The notes beneath the pieces were generated by a model. It made no database searches. It was not told the origin of the DNA and was given only the letters and a program-made list of their open reading frames with translations. 64,000 nucleotides of DNA from DASXVU01 sp963732855 (GTDB taxonomy: Archaea; Thermoplasmatota; Thermoplasmata; Methanomassiliicoccales; UBA472): assembly GCA_963732855.1 (NCBI GenBank), contig CAVTBB010000003.1, forward strand, positions 736,300 through 800,299, given 5' to 3'. Made by a program: the position numbers and the translations under genes. Of the stretch, positions 17,621 to 26,998 are shown piece by piece; the first letter of the stretch is position 1; every line of letters starts with the position of its first letter.

Positions 17621-19000
17621 TCATTTGAACCAGTTCGGTCTTGGCTCACATTTGAGGTGGTCGATGACAGTCCTCTTCTTAAGGAACATCTGGATACGAC
17701 TCTGGCTGCTGGCTATGCCGCTCTGCTTCCAACCCTGGAAGAACTCCCCGCAGGGGAGTGACCGGCCGCAGTCGTTGATCCAGACATTACCGGCCTCAAG
17801 GGATGATGCCAGCCTCATCGCTTTGGCCTGATCCCTGGTCCAGATCGTTGCGCCCAACCCATAATTGGTATCGTTCGCTCTTGACACCGCCTGTTCCTCA
17901 TCCTCTACGATTCTTATCGGGCATACCGGTCCGAAGGTCTCTTTCCGAGTCACCTCGAGGTCGTCCCTATCCAACAGCAGGACCGTGGGTTCGTAGAAAA
18001 AGCCTGGTCCGTTCACCGCTCTCCCGCCGAGCAATACTTTCGCCCCACGAGCCTCGGCATCTCTGACCACTCGGTCAACATTTCTTCTGGCATCTTCTCG
18101 TATCAGGGGGCCGATGCTATCATGCGCACTGATCTTTGAGGCGATAGAGACAACACGCTCGATGAACTCCGCGGCAACATCCTTGTGGACATAGACCCGC
18201 TTGATTCGGATACAAATCTGGCCGGCTCTTCCGAAGGTCCCTGAGCAAACTCCTCGGGCTGCTGCTTCCAGATCCGCATCACTGCAGACGATGGCGGCAT
18301 CGTTTCCGGAGAGTTCCAAAATCATCGGTTTGATGCCTGCATTTCTCGTGATGTCAAGACCGGTTTCGATCCCACCGGTAAACACTAGCGCGTCAAAGGG
18401 GCTAGTGACCATGGACCTCCCGATATCCGCTCCCCCTACCAGTGGGATGAACGCATCCATGGGAAAGCCTGCCTCATGAACGATATCGACGATCTTCAGA
18501 CCCGACATGGTCGAAAGTTCTGAAGGTTTGAAAACCACCGCATTGCCAGTCAGGAGTGCTGGAATGGCAGTTATCATGGTCTGCCAGACTGGGAAGTTCC
18601 AGATCCCGATGTGGCCGAGGACCCCGTGCGGCACATAGATGATCGTGGCTTTGGTGTCAACCCATGTGCTGTCGAGGGGAAAATCTTCATCCTGGAATCT
18701 CGCGTACTCCTCGATGTAATGCTCAACACCTGTCAGGGCGCTGTTGCATTCGCCAATGATTGCATTCTTAGGAAATCCGCATTCCTCGTGCACTACCTCA
18801 GCAATCGAATTCTTCTCCTTCTGAATGATCCTGCCCAATGATCGGATAAGGTCAACCCTCTCCATCGGGGTCTGTCGGGCATAGTTCGCCTTTTGCCACA
18901 ACCTTGCCTTGGCTATGGCAGAAGAGACATCGGCGACCGATGACGGAACATGTTCGCAGATCACCTGTCCAGTCCTCGGGTTTATGGATTGGACTTTCAT
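17621..19000 (-). CDS. Aldehyde dehydrogenase (lactaldehyde/succinate-semialdehyde type)
   Basis: The protein has 459 residues. Motifs in order: GIWNFPVWQTMIT, FKPSELS, FTGGIETGLDI, LELSGNDAAIV (general base Glu; the usual GGKD is SGND), the catalytic Cys in FGRAGQICIRIKRVYV, and KETFGPVCPI. The C-terminal KQSGIASSQSRI matches short archaeal lactaldehyde-type enzymes. The ATG at 19000 is preferred because the TATA-like CTTTTAATG lies about 26 bases upstream, giving a leaderless mRNA; an in-frame ATG at 19024 would lie within the promoter. It is convergent with the other aldehyde dehydrogenase. Confidence 0.86.
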   Translation of the reverse strand: MKVQSINPRTGQVICEHVPSSVADVSSAIAKARLWQKANYARQTPMERVDLIRSLGRIIQKEKNSIAEVVHEECGFPKNAIIGECNSALTGVEHYIEEYARFQDEDFPLDSTWVDTKATIIYVPHGVLGHIGIWNFPVWQTMITAIPALLTGNAVVFKPSELSTMSGLKIVDIVHEAGFPMDAFIPLVGGADIGRSMVTSPFDALVFTGGIETGLDITRNAGIKPMILELSGNDAAIVCSDADLEAAARGVCSGTFGRAGQICIRIKRVYVHKDVAAEFIERVVSIASKISAHDSIGPLIREDARRNVDRVVRDAEARGAKVLLGGRAVNGPGFFYEPTVLLLDRDDLEVTRKETFGPVCPIRIVEDEEQAVSRANDTNYGLGATIWTRDQAKAMRLASSLEAGNVWINDCGRSLPCGEFFQGWKQSGIASSQSRIQMFLKKRTVIDHLKCEPRPNWFK

Positions 19001-19172
19001 AATAACAGGATGACAAGAGCACATTAAAAGCCATTCGATAGGCTAAGGATGCGCGGAAGGCAGATGTCCAATGGCGATTATTCACAACCTTCTCGAAAAT
19101 CCATCGATGTAACCTATACTGAAACCATCAAGGGCGGCTCTGAGGTAAGATGCCCGCGCGTTAAAAAGGACC

Positions 19173-19189
19173 AAGCTATGCCATAGCTT
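19173..19189. promoter_or_regulatory. Perfect palindrome near the M32 carboxypeptidase promoter (candidate operator)
   Basis: AAGCTATG, one C, then CATAGCTT forms a perfect 8-base inverted repeat. It lies between the TATA-like GTTAAAAAGG (19160-19169) and the start codon at 19240. Such a site could bind a dimeric repressor. No second copy was noticed. Confidence 0.4.
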
Positions 19190-19239
19190 CGCATCGGTTA
19201 ATGATTAATCCACCATCGACCTATTCTGGAACGATCATC

Positions 19240-20775
19240 ATGTCTTCTGTGATTCAGGATTCCTACGATCAGTTGCTCGAGAGGTCGAAAAGGCTAACCG
19301 TCCTCGGGACGACCGCCGCATTGGCCGGTTGGGACATGCAGACTTACATGCCGGCGAGGGGGATCGGCCTGCGTAGCGAGCAGCTCTCCTTGATGAGCAT
19401 ATTGTACCACCAGGCATTGACCGACCCTAAGGTCGCCGAGCTCCTGGACAAGATAGAGAGTTCGAAGGACTACGCTGATCTGAGCCAGGAACAGAAGAGG
19501 AACGTCCATCTGATGCGCAAAGCATATGACGAGACATCGAAGATCCCTGAAGCTCTAGTGGCCAAGATGTCTAAGCAGGAGACCATCACCTTTGATACCT
19601 GGAGGAAAGCCAAAGCGGCCAAGGACTACAGTGTCTACGCCCCCGAGCTATCCAAGATGATCGATCTGAAGAAAGAGGCGGCCCAGATCCTCATGGATGT
19701 CAAAGGGACCAAGACAACTTATGATGCCCTTCTGGATTCCTATGAGCCATCGATAACGGCCGAGAAGATCGATGTGGTTTTCTCCGGAATGAGGGAAGGC
19801 CTGGTCAAGATCATCGATAAAGTAAAATCGTCTGGGGTCGAACCTGATGCCAGATTCCTGGAGCGGACCGTTCCGATCGAGGCGCAGAAGAAGATCAGCG
19901 CAGAGGCCATGAAATTCATCGGTTTCGAGAACGCGGGCGAGAGTGCCGGCGGACGCCTGGATGAGGCCGAGCACCCATTCACCACCGGTTACTACACCGA
20001 CGTCCGGATAACCACCCACTACTATCCGAACCGTTTCTCTTCCAGTTTGTATAGCGTGCTGCACGAAGGTGGCCACGCCCTATATGAGCAGGGTATTCCC
20101 CAGGAATGGATGTACCAGCCCATTGGTTCACCGTGCAGCTATGGCATCCATGAATCGCAGAGCCGGTACGTGGAGAACATGATTGGCCGTAGCCCCGAGT
20201 TCCTTTCTTTCATGCTTCCCCGCCTGAGGAAGATCACAGGTAAGGCGCTGACCGGCATCAAGTCCGCTGACTTCGTCTCTGCGGTCAATGTGATCGAGCC
20301 CTCGAAGATACGCATAGAGGCGGACGAGGCTACCTATGGAATGCACATCATAATTCGGTTCGAGATGGAGAAGGACATCATGTCCGGAAAACTAGACGTC
20401 GATGAGCTGCCGGCCGCCTGGAACGAACGCTATGACAAGTACCTTGGTATGGAGATCCAGAACGATTCGGAAGGGGTCATGCAGGACGTTCACTGGTCAG
20501 GCGGTTCGTTCGGTTATTTCCCCAGCTATGCCCTAGGCAACATCTACGGGGGCATGTTCCTGCAGAAGATGGATAGGGATCTGCCAGCTTGGAAGGACGA
20601 TATCAAAGGCGGCAATTATCAACCGGTGAAGGAATGGTCGGCCCGAAACATACACTCCAACGGGAATCTATACGATCCAGCGGACCTGGTGAAGAAAGTG
20701 ACCGGAAAGGACCTAGACATCGCTCCGTTCCTCCGATACCTGGAACGCAAGTGCAAGTACGTTTACGGGGTCTAA
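19240..20775 (+). CDS. M32 (carboxypeptidase Taq) metallocarboxypeptidase
   Basis: This 511-residue zinc carboxypeptidase has the HEGGHALYEQ active site near residue 275, the following GIHESQSRYVENM with the third zinc ligand, and IRIEADEATYGMHIIIRFEME, all typical of M32. It removes C-terminal residues from peptides in the cytosol. The ATG at 19240 (MSSVIQDSYDQL) is chosen over the in-frame ATG at 19201. A palindrome and two TATA-like elements lie upstream. Confidence 0.92.
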   Translation: MSSVIQDSYDQLLERSKRLTVLGTTAALAGWDMQTYMPARGIGLRSEQLSLMSILYHQALTDPKVAELLDKIESSKDYADLSQEQKRNVHLMRKAYDETSKIPEALVAKMSKQETITFDTWRKAKAAKDYSVYAPELSKMIDLKKEAAQILMDVKGTKTTYDALLDSYEPSITAEKIDVVFSGMREGLVKIIDKVKSSGVEPDARFLERTVPIEAQKKISAEAMKFIGFENAGESAGGRLDEAEHPFTTGYYTDVRITTHYYPNRFSSSLYSVLHEGGHALYEQGIPQEWMYQPIGSPCSYGIHESQSRYVENMIGRSPEFLSFMLPRLRKITGKALTGIKSADFVSAVNVIEPSKIRIEADEATYGMHIIIRFEMEKDIMSGKLDVDELPAAWNERYDKYLGMEIQNDSEGVMQDVHWSGGSFGYFPSYALGNIYGGMFLQKMDRDLPAWKDDIKGGNYQPVKEWSARNIHSNGNLYDPADLVKKVTGKDLDIAPFLRYLERKCKYVYGV

Positions 20776-21089
20776 GAGACCCTGGTGTCCGTTCCCCCCG
20801 GTCATCATCATTCATCATCTGGCTCATTAATAGTCCTGCAGGTGCTTGTGATGGTGGAAGTCCTTTTCCTGCTATTGTGGCAGTTCTCGCCGCCGGGAGG
20901 CGCAAACGGATCGAGGAAAGATAGAGAATTTGAATGTCCGAGCCAAGAAGAATTCAGGGCCAGATTGCGATCACTGTTTCTAGGAACATTTTGTGAGGGC
21001 GCATCGGTCATTGTCGGATGTGACCGCTTCACCGTGAGGTCATCGAGTATTAGTGGCCCTATCAGCATACCAGACTTGATCATCATAAG

Positions 21090-21727
21090 ATGTCCAAACA
21101 TTGCTCCTTCCAACTGGATTGGAGCGAGAATAACGGTTATGGGGGGCCGCTTCCCATACAGGTGAGCTATGCGAACGGCTCGTTCTCCTGCGATTGGATA
21201 CCGCCTGCCAGTGGGGTCTATCATATCACTGCGACCTGGGCTGGGGTCTACGAACACTCAAGGGCCCAGACCATCATCTGCATTGGTATAATGTTCTCTG
21301 GCCATAACGTCCTAACCGTCCAGTCGGATGCGACTGTCTCAGACCTGAATTCGATTAATCGACCAAGTGGCTGAGCTTTACGGTCAGCGATGCGCCAGGT
21401 ACGAACGGTTATGCAGAGATCTTCGTCTTGAAGAGCCTAGAGGCGAACGGCAACGATATCAAGGTGATGTTGGACGGGATAGAGGTGAACGACGGTCGTC
21501 AGTTCCGACGGTGCCAACTGGGTTCTTTACATCGCCTTCCAGTCCAACTCCTATCAGATAGCGGCCGATCTGAACGTAACGGGTGATTCGTCAGACCTGG
21601 GTGTGGCCCGCGGTTCCTCGGACCAGTCAGCCCTTGTGTGGATGACCTGGGCACTGATGTCCTTTTGGCAGCGGCGATCACGGTCCTGTACGTGGTTCGA
21701 AAGAGAAAGAGAGGGCTCCTTCTGCAC
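21090..21727 (+). pseudogene. Remnant of a surface protein with Ig-like domain and C-terminal membrane anchor
   Basis: Pieces of one protein appear in three frames. From 21090 there is SYANGSFSCDW and PPASGVYHITATWAG with NVLTVQSDATVSDLN. From 21361 a second frame gives FTVSDAPGTNGYAEIFVLKS, then another shift to ANWVLYIAFQSNSYQIAADLN. A final shift reaches a membrane helix, VDDLGTDVLLAAAITVLYVV followed by RKRKRG. Such a beta domain plus a C-terminal anchor is common in archaeal surface proteins. At least three frameshifts and no start codon show decay. The 5' end cannot be placed; nothing convincing is seen between 20776 and 21089, where the only ORF runs into this remnant in a different frame. 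Confidence 0.7.
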
Positions 21728-21913
21728 TAGAAACAGGAAAGGTGGGGTATGCGACGTTCCGGCAAATTGGGAGATGGACGAGGTGGCCAAGAGGGAGGGG
21801 ATATCTCGCTCCACATTCGGCGAACATCTGAGAAAATCGGTGTGCACCAGATGGTCATGAACTCATATCCATTACTGAGGTCGTACCAGGAGAGAAAGGT
21901 GACCTGTAAGTGA
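21728..21913 (+). pseudogene. Remnant of a bacterio-opsin-activator-like HTH regulator (C-terminal HTH_10)
   Basis: Two frames together give ALETGKVGY, then CDVPANWEMDEVAKREGI and SRSTFGEHLRKS, then VHQMVMNSYPLLRSYQERK before a TGA at 21911-21913. This is the C-terminal HTH_10 domain (alternating GYxDVP, EVAxxxGISRSTFGEHLRK, NSYPLLR). The sensor part is missing. At least two indels separate the parts, so it is not translated as one protein. A complete member of the same family is at 29237-29905. Confidence 0.75.
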
Positions 21914-21939
21914 CGAAGCAGTCGCTTCTACTCTTGCTG

Positions 21940-23299
21940 TCATAGGTCCTTGACCTTCTCCTCATAGGCATGAATGTCAAATCTGAGCCGGGCACCGGTA
22001 TATGTCATTCTCCTAACCTTGCCGAGAACCTCCTTTGGCTGCCATGGGCGGCCATAGAGGCCGCCGATCACCATTGCGATGCCGGCGTAACCGCTAGGGT
22101 CCCGACCGTCGAGCGAGTACCGGTCGTTAAGGTGGATGGCGAAGCTGAATGCTTCCTCCGGGCTCCTCGTCCACTCGATGATCTTGTTCGCCCAATACTC
22201 TCTCAGATATCCATGGATTCTTGCCCCGTTTGACTAGCTCCATCTGGGTGGCGTTCCATAGTGGATCATGCGTAAGACCTCGGTCGAGCTGTTCCAGTGT
22301 ATACAAATGCTCCCTGATATCGGACCGGTGATTATTGATCGATCTTCTTGCCCATCCGGGGAAGGCCGCCACGGAATCGTATTCCGGAGTATGCAGACAG
22401 AAGTTGTCTGCAATCTCCTTCTTCACCACGATCTGCTCGATGAAGAGGGACTGGACCGATTCGTTCGCGCTTGACTCGCGTACCCGCAGCACTGCCCGTT
22501 GGGAGGCGAGTTGCCCGAAGTGCAGATATGGCGAAAGGTCTGACTGGGCATTCTTTGAGGGATCGACCAGCCCTTCTGGATATTTGGACATTCGTTCACG
22601 GCAGAATGTTTCCAGCGCAATCTTGGCCTGTTCCTCGCCCGGAATTATCCAAGTCAATGGTTTCACGTCATGGTCTATGGGAAGTTTGCCCACTGCGGAT
22701 TCCCAGTCAATCAGGTGAACATCTCCTTCCCAGTCTAGGTCCAGCCTAAACGATTCAGGGAATTCGACGAGATACTCAGGAAGCAGCGGCATCACTTTCG
22801 AATGGAAGCTGGCAAAGGACATGACCCTGCGCTTCGACACCACCCGGCAGGGGACGATGTTGTGTGCGTCTACTTCGATCACCGGGATGTCCAGGGTGCC
22901 CCCTACCCTTCGTTTCCATTCCATATGGATCTTAAGTGGATCAAAATCGGCGACGAGCATACCTGCCCCCACCTGGTGAAGGAATGAGGGTAATTCTATG
23001 TCCGGAGGGCCTTCCAAGAGTTGAAATCCAATTCCTAGCTTACTCAGCTCAGGCCCCAATTGGCGAAGCCCATCGACCATGAATGAGTACTGCCTGTGCG
23101 TCGCATCCAAATGGTCCAAGGCAAGGCAGAAGACGACGCACAATGGAACACCCTCCTCGTTCGCTGCCTGTGCGGCATAGATCAGCGCCCAGTTGTCATC
23201 GGCACGCTGGTCTCGGTTCATCCAATAGATGATCGGACCTCCGGTGTACCGTTTCTTGCGCAGCACAGTCGATCGTCTTACCAGCGTTGACTCGGGCAT
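21940..23299 (-). CDS. phr: Class II deoxyribodipyrimidine photolyase, with a +1 frameshift near 22220
   Basis: Photolyase repairs UV-induced cyclobutane dimers with FAD and light. The N-terminal antenna domain has YWMNRDQRADDNWAL, typical of class II. The catalytic domain has LSPYLHFGQLASQ, VVKKEIADNF and HDPLWNATQMELVKRGK. The frame then shifts: in the original frame it ends ...LRHPP at 22127, but the family's continuation (HGYLREYWANKIIEW, LNDRYSLDGRDPSGYAGIA, then GGLYGRPW) is read in another frame to a TGA at 21940. One extra A in AAGAATCC near 22220 accounts for this. The start is 23299 with a TATA-like GTATATTATTAAGG about 25 bases upstream. It may be an assembly error, because similar lesions occur in essential genes. 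Confidence 0.88.
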
Positions 23300-23439
23300 C
23301 GGTCGTCACATCTTGGCCTTAATAATATACCAGGGACTGGTAGATAAATGTGGGCGCTCTGGCTTGAGAGACCGCTTAGTATTGAATAGTGCGGGTTCTC
23401 TCGGAGGGTTTATTATTCCCCGGTGCCAGATTGCCCATC

Positions 23440-24087
23440 ATGAATCCCTATGATACCGCCATCGAGGAATATGCCTCCAGGAATACCCGTGCCGTTGATC
23501 AGGTGTTCCTCGACCTGAAGGAGGAGACATACGCAAAGATGTCCAACCCGGGAATGCAGGTTGGCCAGGTCGAGGGCACATTCCTCAGGCTGCTGGTGGC
23601 CATGACCGGGGCAAAAAGGGTGCTGGAATTTGGAACATTCACCGGTTATTCGGCTATGATGATGGCCTCAGCATTACCGTCCGAGGGTGTTCTGTACACG
23701 TTGGACCGAGATCCCGAGGCGGTGGAAATAGCCAAGAGGTACTTTGCTCGGGTTCCCTATGGGGGGAAGATAAAGGTCATCATGGGAGATGCAAGGGAAA
23801 CAGTTCATGATATAAGAGGTCCGATCGACTTTGCCTTCATCGATGCTGACAAGGAGGCGTACGAACTGTATTTCGAGGCGACGCTTAAGTTGCTTCGCCC
23901 AGGTGGGATAATCGCACTGGACAACATGTTATGGTATGGTAAGGTGCTTGACCCCCCTCACGATGACAAAGATGCCAACGCCATCGTCGCCATGAACAAG
24001 AAGATAAACAGCGACGAAAGGGTCGAGAACGTCCTTCTCACTGTGAGGGACGGGATCATGCTGGTGCGCAAACTGCCTACGCCTTAG
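23440..24087 (+). CDS. SAM-dependent O-methyltransferase (caffeoyl-CoA OMT type)
   Basis: The 215-residue protein has the class I methyltransferase core with VLEFGTFTGYSAMMMA (SAM motif), DRDPEAVEIAKRYF, and DFAFIDADKEAYELYFEATL with the Asp pair that binds a metal, plus RPGGIIALDNMLWYGKV. This is the family of metal-dependent O-methyltransferases; the archaeal substrate is not known. The ATG at 23440 follows a TATA-like TTTATTATT by about 28 bases, so it looks leaderless. The end overlaps the convergent peroxiredoxin gene by 11 bases. Confidence 0.87.
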   Translation: MNPYDTAIEEYASRNTRAVDQVFLDLKEETYAKMSNPGMQVGQVEGTFLRLLVAMTGAKRVLEFGTFTGYSAMMMASALPSEGVLYTLDRDPEAVEIAKRYFARVPYGGKIKVIMGDARETVHDIRGPIDFAFIDADKEAYELYFEATLKLLRPGGIIALDNMLWYGKVLDPPHDDKDANAIVAMNKKINSDERVENVLLTVRDGIMLVRKLPTP

Positions 24088-24538
24088 CGAGCTCCCTGAC
24101 CTTCTCGATCGACCTTTCTACATGCTCCTTAGGCTGAACGTTCGAGGAGAATACCATGCGAATCACTCCCTTCTTGTCGACCACGTACGTCACCCTCCCG
24201 GTCACATGTGCCAATCCGTAGGCCCCGAACATGTCTCTTACCTTGTTGTCCGGATCGGAGAGAAGCGTGAATGGTAATTCATGCTCCATCGCGAATTTCT
24301 TGTGCGATTCCATGCTATCGCCGCTTATGCCGAAGATCTCCGCCCCTTCCTTTTGGAACGCCTCGTGCATTTCGCGGAAGGCCCTGGCCTCCATGGTGCA
24401 GCCGGAGGTGAAATCCTTTGGATAGAAATAGATCACCAGCGCTTTATTCCCGATGTGCTTAGAGATGTCAACTTCCTTCCCGTCCTGGTCCATAAGCTTG
24501 AACATTGGAGCTTTGTCGCCTTCTTGCAGTCCTTTCAC
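24077..24538 (-). CDS. Peroxiredoxin, Bcp/PrxQ type
   Basis: Bcp/PrxQ peroxidases reduce hydroperoxides through a peroxidatic Cys. FYPKDFTSGCTMEARAF has that Cys in the usual Prx place (PxxxTxxC form, here DFTSGC). The second Cys found five residues downstream in many PrxQ is not present, so it is probably a one-Cys form. The protein has 153 residues. The start is GTG at 24538 with a TATA-like TTTAATGAATAATG about 27 bases upstream. Confidence 0.92.
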   Translation of the reverse strand: MKGLQEGDKAPMFKLMDQDGKEVDISKHIGNKALVIYFYPKDFTSGCTMEARAFREMHEAFQKEGAEIFGISGDSMESHKKFAMEHELPFTLLSDPDNKVRDMFGAYGLAHVTGRVTYVVDKKGVIRMVFSSNVQPKEHVERSIEKVRELAKA

Positions 24539-24686
24539 TTAATCACCGGGCATTATTCATTAAAGCTGAATGGATTTAAGTTGTTCTCCCGATGATCGAA
24601 AAATTAAAAATTGGCCAAACCACTCTTGAGGGCTATTGCGATAATGTTTGATTGAGGAACGGTAGAAACCTTATCTGTGTCCATGA

Positions 24687-25109
24687 CTAGTAGGCCAGCG
24701 GTCTTGGGATCAGGCCTGCCGCGCTATAGTCCGAGACCAGCACCCCTTGACCATCAAAGGTCCTCACCAAGGAAAGGACGTCAGCGACCACTGAATCCGG
24801 CACGATCACCACCACCTTGACCATCTCAAGCGATGCTTGGTTATATTCCAGCACAGCTTCCGCCCTTTTCCAGCTGGTCTCGCTCTCGATGAACTCATAT
24901 TGGATCACATTCCCATCGCGCCCTTGAATCGTTATCAGGCTCCATAGGTCTGAGTCGCCGCTGAAATAGAACTCGCTGGCTGTCAAAATGGGATTCTGTT
25001 CCCTGATGTCTTCCAGACGCTGTTCGACAAGGTTAACCAGGTCAATGATGGCCATCAGAGTGATTTTTGGAGCGGCTGATATAACAAAGTTTTCGTGTTC
25101 ATTCAGCAT
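24687..25109 (-). CDS. Unknown protein, possible regulatory or ligand-binding domain
   Basis: I do not recognise this protein. The ATG at 25109 gives 140 residues (MLNEHENFVISAAPKITL...), ending PRPLAY. It has DLVNLVEQRLEDIREQN, a helix, and alternating strands such as VKVVVIVPDSVVADVLSLVRTF, consistent with a small alpha/beta fold. An in-frame start at 25232 would extend 48 bases into the flavodoxin remnant, so the shorter start is chosen. It lies downstream of that remnant, in a region with decayed genes. Confidence 0.5.
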   Translation of the reverse strand: MLNEHENFVISAAPKITLMAIIDLVNLVEQRLEDIREQNPILTASEFYFSGDSDLWSLITIQGRDGNVIQYEFIESETSWKRAEAVLEYNQASLEMVKVVVIVPDSVVADVLSLVRTFDGQGVLVSDYSAAGLIPRPLAY

Positions 25110-25183
25110 AAGAGATCCATCAGATTCCTTGTTGTTCTGACGAAGCTGATCGTGGAACAATGGAAAAATGCGGTGGACATCAC

Positions 25184-25657
25184 CTAAGTCATTTTGAGAA
25201 GGGACTTTGCCCATATGCGTATCCCATCCCAATCCCTGAAGTCATAAGGCTTGCTGAGGTCCACGCCTTTGTCCTCGAGGTTCTTGCTGGCCCCGACCTT
25301 CATAAGCACAGCCTTCACCAAGAACCCGTATTTGTCGAAGTCGATCTCGCCTCCGAACAGGGCGACGGACACAGGATTCTCGATCCCATACTTCTTGGCC
25401 ACATCATCCAAGTACATTCTCTAGCATTCCTCGATCGAGCTTCTCCCAAAGATCACGTCACCGCTGCAAGCGAACAGCGCCACGCGCCTTCCCGTCAGTT
25501 TTTCCCGGTTCTCGTCCAGGAATCTCTGAGCCCCTTTGGACCAGGAGCTGATACAGATACCGCTGCCCACGATCACCAGGTCGAAACCGTCGATGTCCAG
25601 ATGCTGCCTGGTACGAAAGTCGAGGACGGTGGCGGCGGCTCCCTCAATATCCCGACC
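25184..25657 (-). pseudogene. Flavodoxin-like protein remnant with in-frame TAG and missing N-terminus
   Basis: One frame reads DIEGAAATVLDF, DGFDLVIVGSGICISSWSKG, ENREKLTGRRVALFACSGDV and RSSIEEC, then a TAG at 25421-25423, then RMYLDDVAKKYGIEN, VALFGGEIDFDKYG and a C-terminal DWDGIRIWAKSL. The pattern matches the FMN-binding flavodoxin fold of the protoporphyrinogen-oxidase-like group. The first strand and phosphate loop are missing, and there is no start codon in frame. The TAG falls in the middle. TAG ends several intact genes here, so it is probably a nonsense mutation and not a recoded codon. Confidence 0.7.
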
Positions 25658-25944
25658 TCGTCAGCGACGTCTGATATCGGTTTTCGGACATTATTTTACA
25701 ATGACTTGATGAGCCTCAGGTCCAACGGGGAAAAGCGTCCTTGGAGGCTGCCGTGGTAGCGGTTTTCTCTTCCAAAATATACCCTTACTTGTTTATTTGT
25801 CCATCGGTCGGAACCCATTGCGAGTTTTACATTCAGGGTTGAATGGATTTATAACACATCCACCGAGGTCGGCAATAAACATACTCTGGAAACCATTCAC
25901 AATCGGTAAATATTCCATACAAGTTATTTCTCATCTGATTGCTT
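25658..25944. other. Intergenic stretch with the promoter of the G9-tract gene
   Basis: No gene is seen in this 287-base stretch. A TATA-like GGTAAATATTCCAT lies at about 25905-25916, some 30-35 bases upstream of the ATG at 25945. Confidence 0.4.
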
Positions 25945-26906
25945 ATGAGGATGAAAATGGCTGTAGTTGGGATCGTCATGATGTGTCTGGTGATGACATA
26001 CGCCCCATGCGTGGATGCAGGAACAGATAAGATCCATGTCGAAGTCGAAGAGGGGGGGGGCCCGTATTCTATTCCAACAATGGAACGACCTCGAACGAAC
26101 ACGGATCTTTCTATTGGAACGGGGCCTCCTGGGTAACCAATGATTTTGCAGCGCACATGTATTTCACTCTCGCATCAGACAATACCACACGATTATGCAA
26201 TTACACGGTCGATACGACAATCAAAGGCGGTGATACTGGGAAGGTATGTGAGGGTGTCATGGGGATCGTCTATCAAAATATCTCTTACTCGGTAACAGTC
26301 TCCCGATACCAATATAAACTGAACATCAATGGTTCGGCTTGGAATGTGGATGCCTACCAGTACGATGTATCAATTTCAAATTCGACGATCATTCTGCAAT
26401 CCCGCAGCGACGGGGTCGTCAACGGGACGAGCTTTTTCCGTGCGTTTATCTCTCAGGCGCCCGGGAACACCCTCGTCTTGAAGGAGGGAGTAGATGTTAT
26501 GAGGATGGAGGTCGGGATCGATCAGGCGTTGGGCTCGTCTCTCGAGTCTTCAGAATATCGGATCGGGGGCAGAAATAATACCAACTACTGGTTGGATATT
26601 GACGGAGGTTCGGATATGGGGGGGCTCACCTATCAGGTCGTCACTGGGAGCGTCAAGATCAATGGAACGATCGAAACCAACGCTGTCTCTAAGTTCATGG
26701 TGAATTTCTTGGGTGATTCTGGAGATGGTCAGAAGATCGCATTTGAGCCTTCGGTAATGCTGAGCTCAAGCGTCGGCAACAGTGATTCGGGAAAGAACGA
26801 TAACTCAACCTTCGATTTAACGATGATGATCGTCTTGATCGCTGCGGCATTGTTGGGGGTAATGGCTTTCATCCTGGTGAGGAGAATAAAGAAAGGAAGT
26901 TCTTAA
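25945..26906 (+). CDS. Membrane-anchored surface protein, frame broken at a G9 tract (possible phase-variable gene)
   Basis: A signal peptide (MRMKMAVVGIVMMCLVMTYA, mature part from about CVDAGTD) is followed by HVEVEE, then the nine-G tract at 26052-26060. In the frame that follows the signal, translation becomes PYSIPTMERP and ends at 26136. One base later frame is the continuation: VFYSNNGTTSNEHGSFYWNG leads in frame to the protein found open from 26157 to 26906, with many Asn-x-Ser/Thr sites and a C-terminal helix TMMIVLIAAALLGVMAFILV followed by RRIKKGSS. Ten (or seven) Gs would join both parts into one protein of about 320 residues. The extracellular part has no recognised domain. Confidence 0.75.
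26052..26060 (+). repeat. Poly-G tract (G9) in a coding region
   Basis: Nine consecutive G bases follow GAAGTCGAAGA, 36 codons after the ATG at 25945. This is the longest mononucleotide run noticed here, and it is exactly where the two halves of the surface protein change frame. Slipped-strand change of one base would turn the gene on or off; under-calling of G10 in sequencing would give the same picture. Confidence 0.85.
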
Positions 26907-26998
26907 TGGATCATAATGAAAGATGAATGCAGGGGTATGTCCGAACCGCACTTACAAGTGTGCATTCCCTTTCTTATCGGAAGTCAGGATAAGCCAAG

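Noticed and set aside
20785..21165. Open frame on the plus strand with a hydrophobic segment (IVLQVLVMVEVLFLLLWQF).
   Set aside because: It overlaps the better-supported surface-protein remnant in another frame, and the later part has no family-like pattern or promoter.
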